A DNA stretch of 64,000 nt from Onchidella celtica (Eukaryota; Mollusca; Gastropoda; Systellommatophora; Onchidiidae): contig OZ007569.1 of assembly GCA_963931925.1 (NCBI GenBank), positions 66,045,980 through 66,109,979 of the forward strand, read 5' to 3'. Both the position numbers and the translations under genes were made by a program. Below, in pieces: positions 1 to 13,200 of the stretch (positions are counted from its first letter, which is position 1; each line of letters starts with the position of its first letter). A model generated the notes under the pieces. The model saw nothing but the letters and a program-made list of their open reading frames with translations, had not been told where the DNA came from and made no database searches.

Positions 1-1302
1 GGCCAGTCGCCAGGCAAACTCCATAAATCACATGGGCTTGAATGTTAGGAGAGCCCAGTACGTTCAAAGCCTACAGAAGCACACTTCGGCTTGTAGGTAA
101 TTCAGCAGTGGCAAAAGACTATATATATATTTCTGCACAATCACTATTCAATTCACCAACAATGTGCCATACTACTTCAATCATACTATGGAGATAGTTC
201 TATAATACAGGACACTCGTGGTCGAGTGCCAGCTGGGGTTTCCTTAGATTTCCTATGAGGCTGTGGTTCTCTCTCTATCTCTGATCTTCTATTATGCTTG
301 AACAAATAAGATATATTACCATTGGTCACGCCTACTGGTAGGCGCGAACATCAAAATAGCGCCGCGTGGGCTTTCAAAGGTCAGCCCACTCAGACCTTTC
401 TTTCTAGAGTTCAGTCAGTCCGTTAGCAAGGACTCTAGTCTTCAAAGCACACAGTTCAGGTACTGGCCAACCGGAGATACTTCACGGAACGATGCTTGGC
501 TTCTCGTCTGTACTCTCCGAATCTGAACGTTACACGATGTTTTATACTATCTAACTACCCAGCAGTGCTAGTCCGCTGGCCCAATTAGTTCAGCAATCTC
601 ATTGGCCGAAACCTCCCACCATTTTAATTGTAGTAATACGTCTGCACTATTCTACCAGCCAGTTAACGTGCAAAACTTGTCTAGTCATAATTAACAATGT
701 CAACTATCCCCACCTTGTTTCACCCCTACTCCATTACTTATTAATCACGAACATTAAAACCGACAAGCGCGAATCTAACAGTTTAACTTTACATTTATTT
801 ACTCACCAACTATAATTCGCGAGGACCGTTCAAGGCCACCAGCCAATTTCTCATGGCCCAGGTAAAAAAACTACAACAACTCACGCTCTGCGTGAGTTTT
901 AATAACACTCGAATCATGACATCCATGAAAGCTGAATTTTTTTGACATGGATATCTCATTGACTTCAAAAATGGTGTGGCTAGTCAGGACATAGCCTGCT
1001 TATTTGAAGTAAGGCCAAGGCGTTGCAACACTGAAGTGCTGAGTGGTGCGAGAAATGATGTAAAGTAAATGTGGAATACGCAATTGTTACCCTTTATGAG
1101 GTCAGCTGAAGTATTTCCAAAGAAAAGAACTTTCAGTTAAGATATTAAAGAAAAGGCCGCCTTGGCAGATACAGCTACGCAGCAACGACAACGTTGGTGT
1201 GTCAGCAGTCTTGGCAGTTGCTCAGAGCGGAGCCATGTCACGACAGCAGCCTTATCTTGTCATTGAAAAAATGCAGTTCTGATAATGGACTGTAATTAGA
1301 GT
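1..1302. other. Non-coding stretch, possible LTR-like promoter on minus strand
   Basis: I see no convincing coding exon. Read on the minus strand, the segment has a TATA-box-like TATAAAA near 540, preceded by an AT-rich stretch (600-900) and followed by a more GC-rich stretch (330-530). This resembles U3 followed by R/U5 of an LTR, or an ordinary promoter. No TG...CA ends or target-site duplication could be fixed. 900-1302 shows nothing recognisable. Confidence 0.2.
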
Positions 1303-1560
1303 TCACTTAGTGAATGGATGGGTGGATGGATGCATGGATGGACTGGTCGATGGATGGATGGGTGGCAGGCTGGCTGGATGGATGGCGGACAGACGGGTGG
1401 ATAGGTGAATTAGGTGGATGGGTGGATTTATGGCTGGATGAATAAAAGGATGGATAGGTTTGTGGATAGGTGGACGAATGGATAGATTGATGGATCGATG
1501 TATGCGGGGAGGGATGGATAGATATAGATAGACAACTGGAGGGATAAAAAGATGGATAAA
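1303..1560. repeat. GGAT-type tetranucleotide minisatellite
   Basis: An imperfect tandem array of GGAT/GGGT/TGGAT units runs through the interval. It opens Ile/His/Pro/Ser-rich frames on the minus strand that are low-complexity translations and not genes. Confidence 0.9.
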
Positions 1561-1766
1561 CAGACGCCCCCAATCCCCACCAGAAACCAATTTCGAAACG
1601 CTTCTCACAAGAACAATGTGTATTGAGGTTTTCATAAATACATCTTTTGGCCTTAGGCTGTGGTAACCATTATGATCACACACCAATAGGTTCAGCTGGC
1701 ATGTCAAATATCGTACTCTGTGTGCATCTGATTTTTTAAAAAACAATGTAAAATAAAAAAGAAAAT

Positions 1767-2638
1767 CTAAGATTTTGCAATGGAAGACGAGGACAAAGCA
1801 GTGAGGAATGAGTAAGGTACTACTGTACCAGATTTCCACAGGAGGATGAGACCAAGTGCCTCCATAGCCAGACTGGATGCCAGGACGCCAGTGGCAGCAG
1901 CAAGGACCACCGCCCTCCAGTCCACGTGCTCTGCATTGAAATCACTAGGTTTTAGCTGCACACCATTGGTAGTGTTACAGATACATTGATGGTGAGGGAC
2001 GCTGGGACATGCGGGCTGTGGACATTCAGATGTCATAATCCTTGATAAATACATTAATGGCCTTACATATTATAATACACAATAATATAATTTAAATATT
2101 CAGCAATTGAAGGGTTGCTTGCAGTCCTATGGTATCTTTAGACAGGCTTGCTTCAGATATCATACAGATCACTCACTACAATAATGATTCATTCCCGAAT
2201 ACTCATGACCTACTGCGTCATTCATACAAATTTATTACTGCACATTATCATAAAGTGAATGGCTGCGGCTTTGAACGGCTGCTTGTACAGGACAACGTGA
2301 CTAGAAACACGATTTTGTGAACTATGTCCCTGACACTTAAACCTAATAATAAAAAATGTATTAAACAGGGAAAAAAATACAAAAACAAAAAATAAGCAAG
2401 TTATTATGCGAAAAACGAAGGCGAAAATTTAAAGGCAATCATTTTGCATGTAATGACATGAGATTTTGATCAGAATTTATCTACACTTAATTGTTTGTTC
2501 CAGCCAAAATTTTAACACACCACCAAACAAGGAGACAATATAAAAATCGCCACAACTCACCGCAGCGGTAGTGGATACAACAACTTCAACTTCAAGAAAG
2601 AAAATCATCAACATAACAAATGCCTTTAACGTCGCCAT
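1767..2638 (-). CDS. Candidate small type I membrane protein, two-exon model (gene A)
   Basis: Not a family I recognise. On the minus strand an ATG at 2638 opens 26 codons with a strongly hydrophobic signal peptide (MATLKAFVMLMIFFLEV...). The exon (2561-2638) ends in phase 0 at a consensus GTGAGT donor. A matching phase-0 acceptor (CCACAG) precedes 2015. The second exon encodes a short ectodomain with three Cys (two as CIC at residues 37-39), an NTT sequon at 40-42 and one membrane helix at about residues 60-86. It may end at a weak GTACAG donor at 1829-1828 in phase 1, implying further exons, or run on to a stop at 1767-1769. An acceptor upstream of 2015 is also possible. The layout mirrors the plus-strand gene starting at 6690: same 26-codon first exon, same phase, Cys-x-Cys before the helix. 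The splice model is inference; the frames and hydrophobic segments are seen directly. Confidence 0.45.
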
Positions 2639-4950
2639 GTCTTGTTTTGTTACGTACACTTGCTACTTCCTATCTCTGTCTTGTTGTCATTTTATCGCGC
2701 GGCCCCCGAACGAGATCGAGATCCAACCACTGTTGGATTATCCAGATAGGTGGTACATGGGACTACATGGTACTTCAGTTTGAACAGGATCTACTTCTGA
2801 ACTGTCAGATTAATTCTAAGGCGGGCAATCCTACGCCAGGGACGTATACTTTTGATACAAACAAACTGAATTCTAATTAATAACACTGTAACTCAATGAC
2901 TCACAAAATGTTATAAAATTAGGCCATGACGACATTTGAAATCTTGTCAAGAAGTTGACATCTTGCAGAATAACTCGCGATATGAAGAGATTTTAGTCTT
3001 ATTTTATTGTGTTCTTGTTTTGAATCAACTGGGCATTTACAACAATGAAACAAAGAGGGAACATCGATTTGGAACTAAAATATGGATGTCAAAATTCTGT
3101 CACATTAAAAATGAAACTATGACGGAAAAAAAAAAAAAAGAAAAAAACTCTCGGCGGTCACAGCAAATTGTCCTTACTGACCTTGTTTTACAGGTAAACC
3201 ACTTGTGTGTTTAGGTTTTAGTGATCAACTCGTTTAATAGACCCGTCAAAGAATGACATGGTGAACTTTTATTCTCCCATTTATGAACAGGTAGTGCCTG
3301 TATTTGTTCAAGTTCAATGAAATCCGTGAAAAGCGTCACTAATACTGTAATCCGAGAATTAATCCAGTGGGTTTTTATTGGTTACTTAATTTTGCCCAAA
3401 TACTTCGATAGCACGATTAAGGAAAATGAATCAGCCTTCATGAACCTCCTTTTAGGCGAATTTTAATTTTGCTAACTTTCAATTCTCCTCTTTGAACAGT
3501 GCATGTCAACTTATTTTTGATAAACGTTGTGAAAGGCGTAATTTGGGAACTGAACGCGTATTCAATTAGTTCGATATACGATTCAATCAACACCTCTCTG
3601 ATCCCAACCAAAGTCCTGTAAATCTTTTTATATTGACCAATGTTTCCAAATAGCCTATATATCATACAGATTACTTGGGCGCGCAGGTAAACTGGATGGC
3701 ATTATATGTTGTATTCGGATGAATATGAGGAATTTAATGACATTCGTAAGTAAACAATATCAGCTTTACACAGTGGTTTATCTACCAGTAAGGAATACGC
3801 TCAAGATAAACTTATTTTTGAATTATTGACCATTCCCCTATGCGGACCAAATTTATAAACTCTTTGGAAAGTTGCAGCAAGAAATACATGTAAGATGAAA
3901 GAAAGAGAAATGAAAGATCACAGGAAGGTTTTAAAAAAATGCTTGTGTAAAGGCCACTAAGTTGTAATGTGCAATGTTATTGCAAATGTCGGGAATTCCT
4001 GTAATGTAGACCTACTGTCTGACGTCAACACTGTCTTACATTGGTTCCTTAGTCCAGGTGTTTGGGGTGGCCAGGCAGTACGTGTAAACACAATGGTATC
4101 ACATAATCAATCCATTCGCTTTGTGTGGTGCGGGAGCCGTCCATTTGGGTACCATTTTGGCCGTCAATCGATAGGGCTGTCTATTGAGTACAGTGCTGTT
4201 TTTGTTGTACTGAAATTTAACTTTTGGGGTATTATCAGTTTGCTCTTTCAGAAGGAGATTATCTTCAAGGGATATCTGAATTTTGTTAGAATAAAAGCAC
4301 ATAGCAAGATTCATAGTCACGTCGACTAGCCGATTGCGCACGAATACGTGTTCAAGTGCAAAAATAAATATGTTAATTCTCAGAATATAACGATTGACGA
4401 GACCCTTGCCGCTTTTTCATATGCATTAAAAACAATTTGCACTTCACCAACAAAGTAGTAGCAAACATCAAGCAAGACACACAAACCATGTTCATCCATC
4501 TTGCCGGAACAGAATGCTTGCTTAATATTTTTAGGTGGCAGTTGTTTTGGGGTTAATCGTGTTATGACTATATGAGGTTAGATAAAATCCAAAAAGCTCA
4601 TGATACAGGGAAGAAACTGTCGGGTGGGCATGTCTTAGATTCCATCAAAGGATGGGTTTTGACTCTTGATTCACGGAAATGTACATACTTGTGGAACTGA
4701 AACAGCTTCGAAATTCTCGGGACTGGTCGTATTGAGTTTCTAAGGATCAAAATAAACACAATTTTTGGCAACAGTATTTGCACATATTTATGTTTAGCCA
4801 TTACTGTTATTCTCTCATTCAGACTTCTTGCTGGTGAACGCGTAGATAAACGAAGCATAGCTGTCACACCAGATGTCTAATCGCACCCTACACTTCTTGC
4901 TGTGATGTTTGAAAGAAAGAAAGGACGAGAGAAAAGATTGTAAATTTATC

Positions 4951-4981
<31 letters not shown>

Positions 4982-6689
4982 ACCCTCTCTCTCTCTCTCT
5001 CTCTCACCCTCTCTCTCTCTCTCTCTCTCACCCTCTCTCTCTCCCACTATCTTTTTGAAATCTAGGCCCAAAAATTGAATGGAGATTATCCTTGTTCAAT
5101 TGCAGAAATTAAACCAGAATGATTAAGAGCGGCGTTCGCTAATATTGTCTTTGATGTCCTTTGTCACGCAATAATTATGAAACCCACAATCGCAAGTAGA
5201 CGCGGCGCCCACAAAGTTCCCCAGCTTTGACTGCCGGCCAATCCTGAACAAGGATAATACCTTTTAAGTCATGTCACCCCCACTAATCCCTTTATCTCTA
5301 GTGATCGTCTTGGATAAATAGAAGGGCAAGGTTTACCAACTGCTGAGGGGATCTGTCTCCTATCTCATATTGTCTGTCATCAATCACAAGAATTCAGAGG
5401 CGGATTTCACAGAAGCGAAAAGTCGAACGAAGTCTGAACTGTCATTGTAGAATACAAAAGCTGTAATTTTACACATAGATACTAACAAACATAACGCGCC
5501 GCCTTTTCTGCTATGTTCTTCGCCTGTCTTTTTTTTTTCTTCCTCTTTTTTTTCCCTCCCTAGCGTTTTTTTGTCTTTCAATTCTTCTCCCTCCCCGTGT
5601 TTTCTTTTCCTGTATTTACATGCGTTTATTCTTTCTCTGTCCCATCCCATCATTTGAACAGTGATCTCAGTTTTCTATATAAATAATATTGTGATTGAAA
5701 CCCCCGTATGTTTAGAAACACGACGATCTGCACAATTTCTCGCCCCCCCTCTCTCTCCCTCTCTTCCTCTCAATATGTCCCTCTGTTTCTCCCCTCCTTT
5801 CAATTTCTGTATAACACTTTGAATAAACCTTCTACGACCCACTATTCCAACCGCTCCTTGGCGGCTACGCCTCTGACAGTACCAGTACACGAGTAGCGGA
5901 TACGATGATAACTTTCTAGACTTAGAGACCGTGTAATATCAAGTGCAGTTCTAATTTTTGGCTATTGTTAACATCCCCAAACACTCTCTCGTTCTGTAAA
6001 GTAAAAACAACATCCTTTCCTGGCGCAAAGAAGCTACACAACATTAGAGCAATACGCTCAATGCCGATCTTTGCACCAAGGCTAACTTTAATTATTCCTG
6101 CTTTAAAAAATATATTGTGCACATGGGTAAGTGTTACTGCATTTTTCTTTATTTACCTTCATTCCAATTTGTTGTGAAGCTCTGTAGAATTTGTAATCTT
6201 TTTGCACTAGATAAATAAATAAATTCCTTTTGGTCCGGAAAGTTCTATTTAAATATTCCAGTCTTTGGACTTCATTAGAATTTTTATAATGATTCACTGA
6301 CTTAGAATTCATTATTTAAGAGTTTAATCCAAGAAAATATTTAGTATTACTCTGGCCGTCTGGGCTGCGCCAAAATGTTTCATCCTCATAGACCTAAAGA
6401 TGAATTCAAGAAAAATCAAACAAAACATAGTGCAAAGTGTCACTTAATTTCTTAAATTGATTAAAAATCCTCCTATTAGGTAATGAGAATTTGAGAGATG
6501 ACGGGATACCTTGAACTTTATTTTCTTTTGTTTTGGGATCCAAAATTTGCAGTTACATCTCTCCCTTTTGCCATATACAACACATGCCTTCACTGACGAC
6601 CTGGCCAGATAATAGAAAACTAATTTATGAATAGCAAGCTTAAAATTATATTTCCTTTTATCAGCAGAATAGAAGTTTGGACCATAATT
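2639..6689. other. Intergenic region between two divergent genes
   Basis: About 4 kb between the start codons of the two divergent membrane-protein candidates. Short frames occur on both strands, but none has domain signatures, codon structure or plausible splice sites. It includes a CT-rich satellite (4951-5045) and pyrimidine-rich tracts at 5525-5610 and 5740-5800. Promoters for both neighbours should lie here but I could not place them. Confidence 0.6.
4951..5045. repeat. (CT)n satellite with about 26-bp higher-order period
   Basis: Runs of CT are interrupted at regular intervals by CACC, so a dinucleotide repeat has itself been duplicated as a longer unit of roughly 26 bp. Confidence 0.9.
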
Positions 6690-8555
6690 ATGTCTTCCAG
6701 CAAGCCAAGTACTCGACTCAGTCTAAGTGTATTCATTGTCTGTGTCATCACCGATGTTCTCGGCACCGTAAGTTCAAACTGTCCTGAAGCAATGGTTTTT
6801 TCCTCTCGTATCTCCGACTTGTCATTCGTCGTTTCCTTTATTAATGAAATCTTGCGATTCTTACCACTAATTTTGGAGAATTTTGCCAATGTGCCAGTAT
6901 CTTTGTATTTATTTACTTCTACTTGTGAAACTTAAAACTAATGAAGTTCTGAATACCAAACATAAATGGGGTACCCAAGAAAGACCGTCAAAGGCTTGAA
7001 GTGGCCGTTATCGTTTGACGTCCCGTAAAACCCAAACTCAGACTCAAATTCTTACTATACTATAACTCCCGTTTACAGAGCCTGTAATGTCTTCATCATG
7101 AATAACCCAGTCAACAAAAGCATACTTATATTTGCTTTCTTGTCCGTGTGATGCTAATGGTTTTACTTACAGTATAGTAACATGAAAACCTAAAATACAT
7201 CTGTTTTCTAGTTTTTTGTTTGGCTGGCGTTTAAGTTTGGTAATGTAAATATTGAAAAAGTATCATTTTTAGAGCAAATGACCATTCACTGTTTTACTGT
7301 TGTGAGTACTTGAATACTATCTTTAGACCCTCTTAAATTTATTCGACTTACTGTTGTTACTCCATCTCGAGTTTGAGGTACCTACCTTCAGCCTGTCTCC
7401 CGTGTCGTGACAGAGGTTTAGCATGTAAACCCTGGATAAAAATAACTTTTTGTATGTCGGTTATGTTACCGCCAAATAATCTTTTTTATGGGCACAGCAT
7501 CGAGATAGCTACGATTGTGCAATGACAAGAAACCACCCATTACATATGATTACATAATGCGCAGTCGCGAAATTTAGAGATATAACTAGCCTAAAAATGA
7601 TTCATTTCAAGATACTGTGTGGTCTTGTACCAAAAATAACTGAACTTCTATCTCCAGCTTCTTTTTAAATAAAAATATTTCAGCCTTGTTATTCGGAACG
7701 ACTTTTATCTGTTCACACGCAAAAAAATTGAGAGGAAAATAAAGGCATTATCTCCCGTTGCTACCCAACAGGGTTCGAGACTCATATTCTATTCAAAAGG
7801 AAGCCGATGGACTCGCTCGCATACGTCATCATTTCTTCTTTAACCTACAAAAAAATCATCATAGCTGAATATAACAGTATGATAAAAATATTTATCAGGT
7901 TCAGTTGACTTTCTAATTTCATAAATCCCAACAGTTTCTAACTGCCCTGTGGCTTCAATGTTATGTTTTTCGTTTCAACATATGACTAAAGTAATAATTT
8001 AGTGACTTGTTCATCTTATTTTGCTACAAAATCGTCTGGCATGCATTTCTGATTCGATTTCCACAGGGCTGCCAGCATGCGTGTGAATGTGGTTTTGAGT
8101 GGACAGATGATGGCGTTTCCGATGAAGATGTCACTCTTAGATATGAAGTCATGGCGGGACTGGTAGGTGGCTTTGCTCCACTAGTCTTGGCGGGACTTGC
8201 AGCACTCATCTACAAGCTCTGTAAGAAAGGCAGCTCGACTGCTGCATCAGCTGCAGGCAATCTTGGCTCTCCAGCTCTGCCGCATATGGCTCTGGCTAAC
8301 CCTTTCTCTGGAGGGCCCTGGAGAAACAGTGGCCGGGACAGTGATGTTAGTGGACCCCCGGGGTATGACAAGACACGAGGCTCAACACCCATATCTGTTT
8401 ATGGTGAGACAGATGACGATTTCTTGGCCAAAGCTTCCGCGTCACAGTCAGGACGTCCAGGCACTGTCAACTCCAAATACACCAACATCCACAGAAATGT
8501 CAAAAGTGACCTGGTGAATCAGTGGTTCAAAAATGTCAATCTGAAAAGGTACTAA
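6690..8555 (+). CDS. Candidate small type I membrane protein, two exons (gene B)
   Basis: Unrecognised family. Exon 1 (6690-6767) is exactly 26 codons: ATG, a Ser-rich start, then a hydrophobic signal-peptide core (LSLSVFIVCVITDVLG). It ends in phase 0 at a perfect GTAAGT donor at 6768. Exon 2 (8067-8555) follows a TTTCCACAG acceptor, also phase 0, and runs to a TAA, giving a 188-residue product. After the signal peptide come a short ectodomain with Cys at residues 28, 32 and 34 (GCQHACECGFEW), an acidic stretch, a helix at about 54-75 (VMAGLVGGFAPLVLAGLAAL), a basic stop-transfer YKLCKK, and a Ser/Gly/Pro-rich cytoplasmic tail of about 110 residues. The exon pairing is inferred from matching phases and strong splice sites. 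Codon phase and topology are clean, so I think this is a real gene. The intron is about 1.3 kb. Confidence 0.6.
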
Positions 8556-9844
8556 TCAGCCAAAGTGGACAATGACTAAAACGTGTAACATCACGTAAGC
8601 CAATGACGACAAAAAGTCTAGAGATGACAACCATCACTCATTAATCATCCCTCTTCACACACGTCGCGTTATCAAGACATATTCCCCTTCTCTCTTGTTT
8701 AAGCTTTTTGAAATAACATGACTGATAATTTCTGCCTACGCTAGTTTCAAACACGACAAAACTGGCACTCTTAGTGAATGGTGCAATCGGCATGAGAAGT
8801 GCTGTCAAAGGCAAATTAATTGATCACGATAGAGAGCCCAGCAAACGGAAGGCGGTCAGACCACAACGTTGTTTTTTTTTTTTTTAATCACGTTATTATC
8901 GAGCCATTGCACGACTAGTGTAAAGATGTCAGAATGGTCCTATCCTTTCCGAAAATGTCAATGGTTTGGCGTCAAAGTAAACCAGAACATAACATGGATT
9001 TGGATTTTGTTTTTAATGTTATTTAGCCTTAAAAGTTAGGATCTGCGCAAGGGAAAAGTGACAGATTTAGGTTTACATCACCAGAAACGTTCTTATGCTG
9101 ATTAATCTTCAGAAGAAAAAAAAGTGTTGTCAGTCTCCGTTACGGGTGCTTAGCCAGAATGCGTTTTGGGATTAGTATGGCCAATTGCCTTGAATAAGCT
9201 GTACCATTTAATCCCAGTTATCAGCTTTTTCTATAACAAGTACAAGTTTTCTCCTTATCTTCTACTTTCTGTCCCAGGACACTTCTGGTTTGCTAATTTA
9301 TTCCAGCACTTTAATTCTTAACGATCTTCGGGGTGATATAATGTCGCTGCTAAGCTTACAAGGAATTTGAATATAAGGTATCGTTGGCTTATTGGCAGTT
9401 GAGGGGAATGCCGCCGGCATTCCAAGCACAAAGGAAGTCCCAGTGTTGCTAGCCCATGCCGGAAAATACGATTGAAGATCTGAGAAAATCACAACTCAAA
9501 GTTCGAGAATAATTAATATGTTTGTAAACACGCCGTGGCGACCATCGTTCTGACATCTGACTTTTTGGTGACGGTTTTGAAAATAACTTGAGATAAGTGA
9601 AGACTTTAAAAATATGGCCAGGCCTTCAGAAGAATACTTGCATAAAATGTACAGTGTTCAGTTCATTCTGTCCAACAGTCATGAGCCACCTCGTGACAAT
9701 ATCCGAGACACGGGATACCAAGACGAATCAATTCGCTAAATTCATTGCGCCGCGCGGAGAACGTATCAACGCTGTCAGCAAATGCAACAAATGCCCACCT
9801 CATGTCTTCAAAATTGAACGAAAACTACTCAGCGCTAATCATCA
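8556..9844. other. Downstream flank without a recognisable gene
   Basis: 3' flank of the preceding gene. It contains poly-T near 8870-8885 and short frames on both strands without domain signatures or splice signals. Nothing else seen. Confidence 0.5.
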
Positions 9845-10245
9845 CTCAGCAACTGATACGTGCACAGTTTGCGTATATACTTAGATACACTGACTCGAAT
9901 ATGATTCGCCGCTATTTTTTTTAGAAAGGTTCGTTTCCGTGGATGCATTTTGTTTACCTTGACTCGGGTTAGATTTAAACTATTGTACTGGACAATGATT
10001 TTGTTCTGCGCACATTATTATGTTAACGATCTGTGAACTTCGAATCACAACCGGTTGTTCGGCACTATGATTTCTCTTGATGCAGCTTATAATTATTGTC
10101 AATACTGAGCTCTATATAACATTGGACAAAGGAATGATAACATTCTTGGATAGAAAATTTGGTTTTCTATTGGAGGAATTTTGTATGGTGTATGGAATCC
10201 TCACGCGATAAGAATTCTGGAGTGTGATGCAAAGCTTAGAGTTCA
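9845..10245 (+). repeat. Unclassified dispersed repeat, copy 1
   Basis: This stretch aligns collinearly with 50080-50505 in the same orientation. Shared anchors include GATACGTGCA, TTTGTTTACCTT, GATTTTGTTCTGC, TGTATGGTGTATGGAATCCT and GGAGTGTGATG, with small indels between them. By eye it is roughly three-quarters identical. I see no LTR, TIR, poly-A tail or long frame, so the class is unknown. Confidence 0.75.
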
Positions 10246-13200
10246 TTCATCCAGCCTCATTTTCAATGTGTATTTTCGAACGAGAATTTATACAAGACAT
10301 AGGGGAATCTAAGCTTAATACTTCATCCCGTGCTCTATCCTTCCTACTGCAGGTAATCGTAATCATCACGATAAACATATACATACGGAGTGCAAGCCTG
10401 TCGAAAGTCAGATACCGGTACACAAACTGTGCTAAAACATTCACTTAGAAGAAGACCTGTTTTTGCTATTGTTTTTAAATGTGTTACGACATATCCCAGT
10501 AATGCAGACTGACTGACTTACTGGTGTAAACAATAAAATGAATACACTGGTATGCTTCTCATTTCGCTGCATTTAAAACTGATTTTTGTTAATGAACAAA
10601 TTACAATATAATTACTTTTTTGCCTTGAGATATTTTTATATTTGAAGTCTTTGATGTATTCACACAAACATAATAATGTTTTGTCTTTCTAAAATCTGTG
10701 CTACTCACAAATTAACAGGTATGAAAACAAACTGTCTTGATCAGGTCTCAACTAATTCTAATTTTTCACATCCGTCGGTGTTTTTTTTTTTTTTAAATAT
10801 ATTTATGGCACAGAAAACAGAGTAGTTTTACCCTCGGTCTAAACAGGAGGAATAGGATGTTGAGAGAAATAGAAGAAGACCAGCAGATAAAATTCAACCT
10901 AGTGTAAGAAACGAGAAATCATCCTATTTATACCTTAGTTCTAAAGTTTATAGTGAAAGCTTTTCTTCATCATTAAGTGCTGAAAAAGCTTGCAAAGTTG
11001 TGCTTCAGAAATGATCTCGTGGCTATAATATTAGAGACTCGTAATCTAAAGGAGCTTGTCGTAAGAAATAATACCCAAACAATAGAATGTTCTGTCTTTC
11101 CTTTTTCTTTGCGTTTCATTGTATCGTTTAGGTATTATATATTGCGCGAGGCTTTGGAACATACAACTTTTTCTTTTTGCCAATTTTGACTTCGCTTTAA
11201 GCCTTTGCTGCGACCCACCGTTTTCCTGTGGTTTTAATTATAATATTTCTAAAAGAGCCTAGTATGGACCATGTCAAGACTTTTCTTGGGCATTATCGCA
11301 TTATCATTGCCCTGTCAATCCCAAATCAATTTGGGAGCATACCTTTGGACAACTTCATGTCTTGACTATCAACAAGAAAGATGCACAGGGAGTAAGGAAA
11401 AGGCCGCTAAGAAGGATCCATAAAACCAGTGAAACACACCAGATCTAGTAAGTCTGAACTAACCACTGTGCTAGTGTCGAGACAATGACTTCCCGAGAGG
11501 ACCTTTGCATTTATATGCCAGCAGGGTGCGTCACGACGTGATGTGAAGGAATAAAGTACGGGTATTACAGAAGAACCAATCATGATCTTCCAGATGTGCA
11601 TAAAGTAAATGGAAGTTCTACAAGCAAAACAAGACATCAAGATCACTGTTTGGACAGAGAAAGATGAATGCATCTGTACACTCTTAACAGTGAGCAAAGC
11701 ATTATTATCTATTTACCGCTGGCAAAGATATTGTCAGTGCCCCACAGAAAACCAGTTCTGCATAAGTTTAGGCCTACTACATTCAAGTTGTTGTTTTTTA
11801 TATAATACTACCACTTCTAATGCAACATCTTCACCATTATATTGTCATTTAAAAAGGGTAAAACACAAACAAATGGGATGGATGAAACCACCGGAGGAAT
11901 ATTTTACTTCATGCACCAAATCCTCATCAGGATTTTACAAAAATGATGCCCAGATAGAGAGCACAGAAACATTGAATGCATGTTTTGATTTTGGAACCAA
12001 GACCCTGAAATAATATACGTGCATTCAAATAGTAGGGATATTACACTTCAGGCTGAGATTCGGCACACCAATTCAATTTTCAGCATCATGTTTCTAAAAG
12101 TTGACCCATTCTTTCACATTCTCTACGAAAGTTAAACACCTTTTGTTTTTATTTGTACCTCATGCATTTTTGTTTCAGAATACAAAAATAAAGTGAAATG
12201 ACTATTGGTCAGAATTATGCAGTTTACGGGGGTACGAGACACAAGAAGTTGGCATCGACCTCCCCTACCAGACAAAAATAGGCCTACTAGATGTATTTCT
12301 ACCCAAGTAAGGAAAATAGTTAATGTACAGAATGATATGATATGAATGGAGCCCAAACAAGACATATTTGTCAAGCATCTGGCTCACATTAAGGCCTGTG
12401 ATATCATAGATAAGTCCAGCTTTTCTTGTTGTTGAACGGACAATTTTTGTACTTCAGAACTTGTGTTCGCTGGTGATCAAATTTGACAGAAAAGGAAATC
12501 TACTGTGATTTCACTGCAAATTATTTGAAGTACCATTTTCTGTCATAGGCATTAAAATAATCACTTACCGCTTTATTCCTTGAAATTGTTGGCAAAATGT
12601 GAAATGCTGGTTTTGGTGTGACAATAAATTGCAGTGGAGGAAAGGTGTTCCTATTACTAAACTATGTCATTTTATTCTGGAATATCAGGGTGACATTACC
12701 TTTTGTGCCGTTAATTTCCATTATAATGAAACTTTTAGTATTCTGGTGTCCTACAATTTCTACAATTGTAAAGAAATAAACGGAAATGACAAGATCCCAG
12801 ACAGGACATTTTCTCTTCACCATTTGTGGTTTATGTATCCATTGTATGTGGAAAAATAAATAATGATCACATCACGTGAATATGGTCTTGAAAAGTTCAG
12901 TGAGTTTGATGACAACTCTTAGAATAAATTGCCATCTATAATAATGCAGTTTGTGCATGTGTTGTTTACTTACGGGTCTATTTACCTGGCCTTCAATCAA
13001 TCAACATGTAAACAGGAAGTAGTCGGATTAAGGAATCAATGCAATGACCTCTTTCCCTCTAGAACATTCTTCAATACACTATAATTTCCTTAATTGTAGG
13101 AAACAGTAGTTGAATTACCACGAAGGTGAAACAAAGGAAAACAGTTAATTCTGTGGACATCGTCATTATCATGTTATTCTTATTATTTATTTGTGAAGAC

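Noticed and set aside
1303..1839. 178-residue His/Pro/Ile/Ser-rich frame on the minus strand
   Set aside because: Translation of the GGAT minisatellite.
11609..12013. 134-codon plus-strand frame
   Set aside because: No recognisable domain, signal peptide or splice context; plausible by chance in a 4-kb intergenic region.
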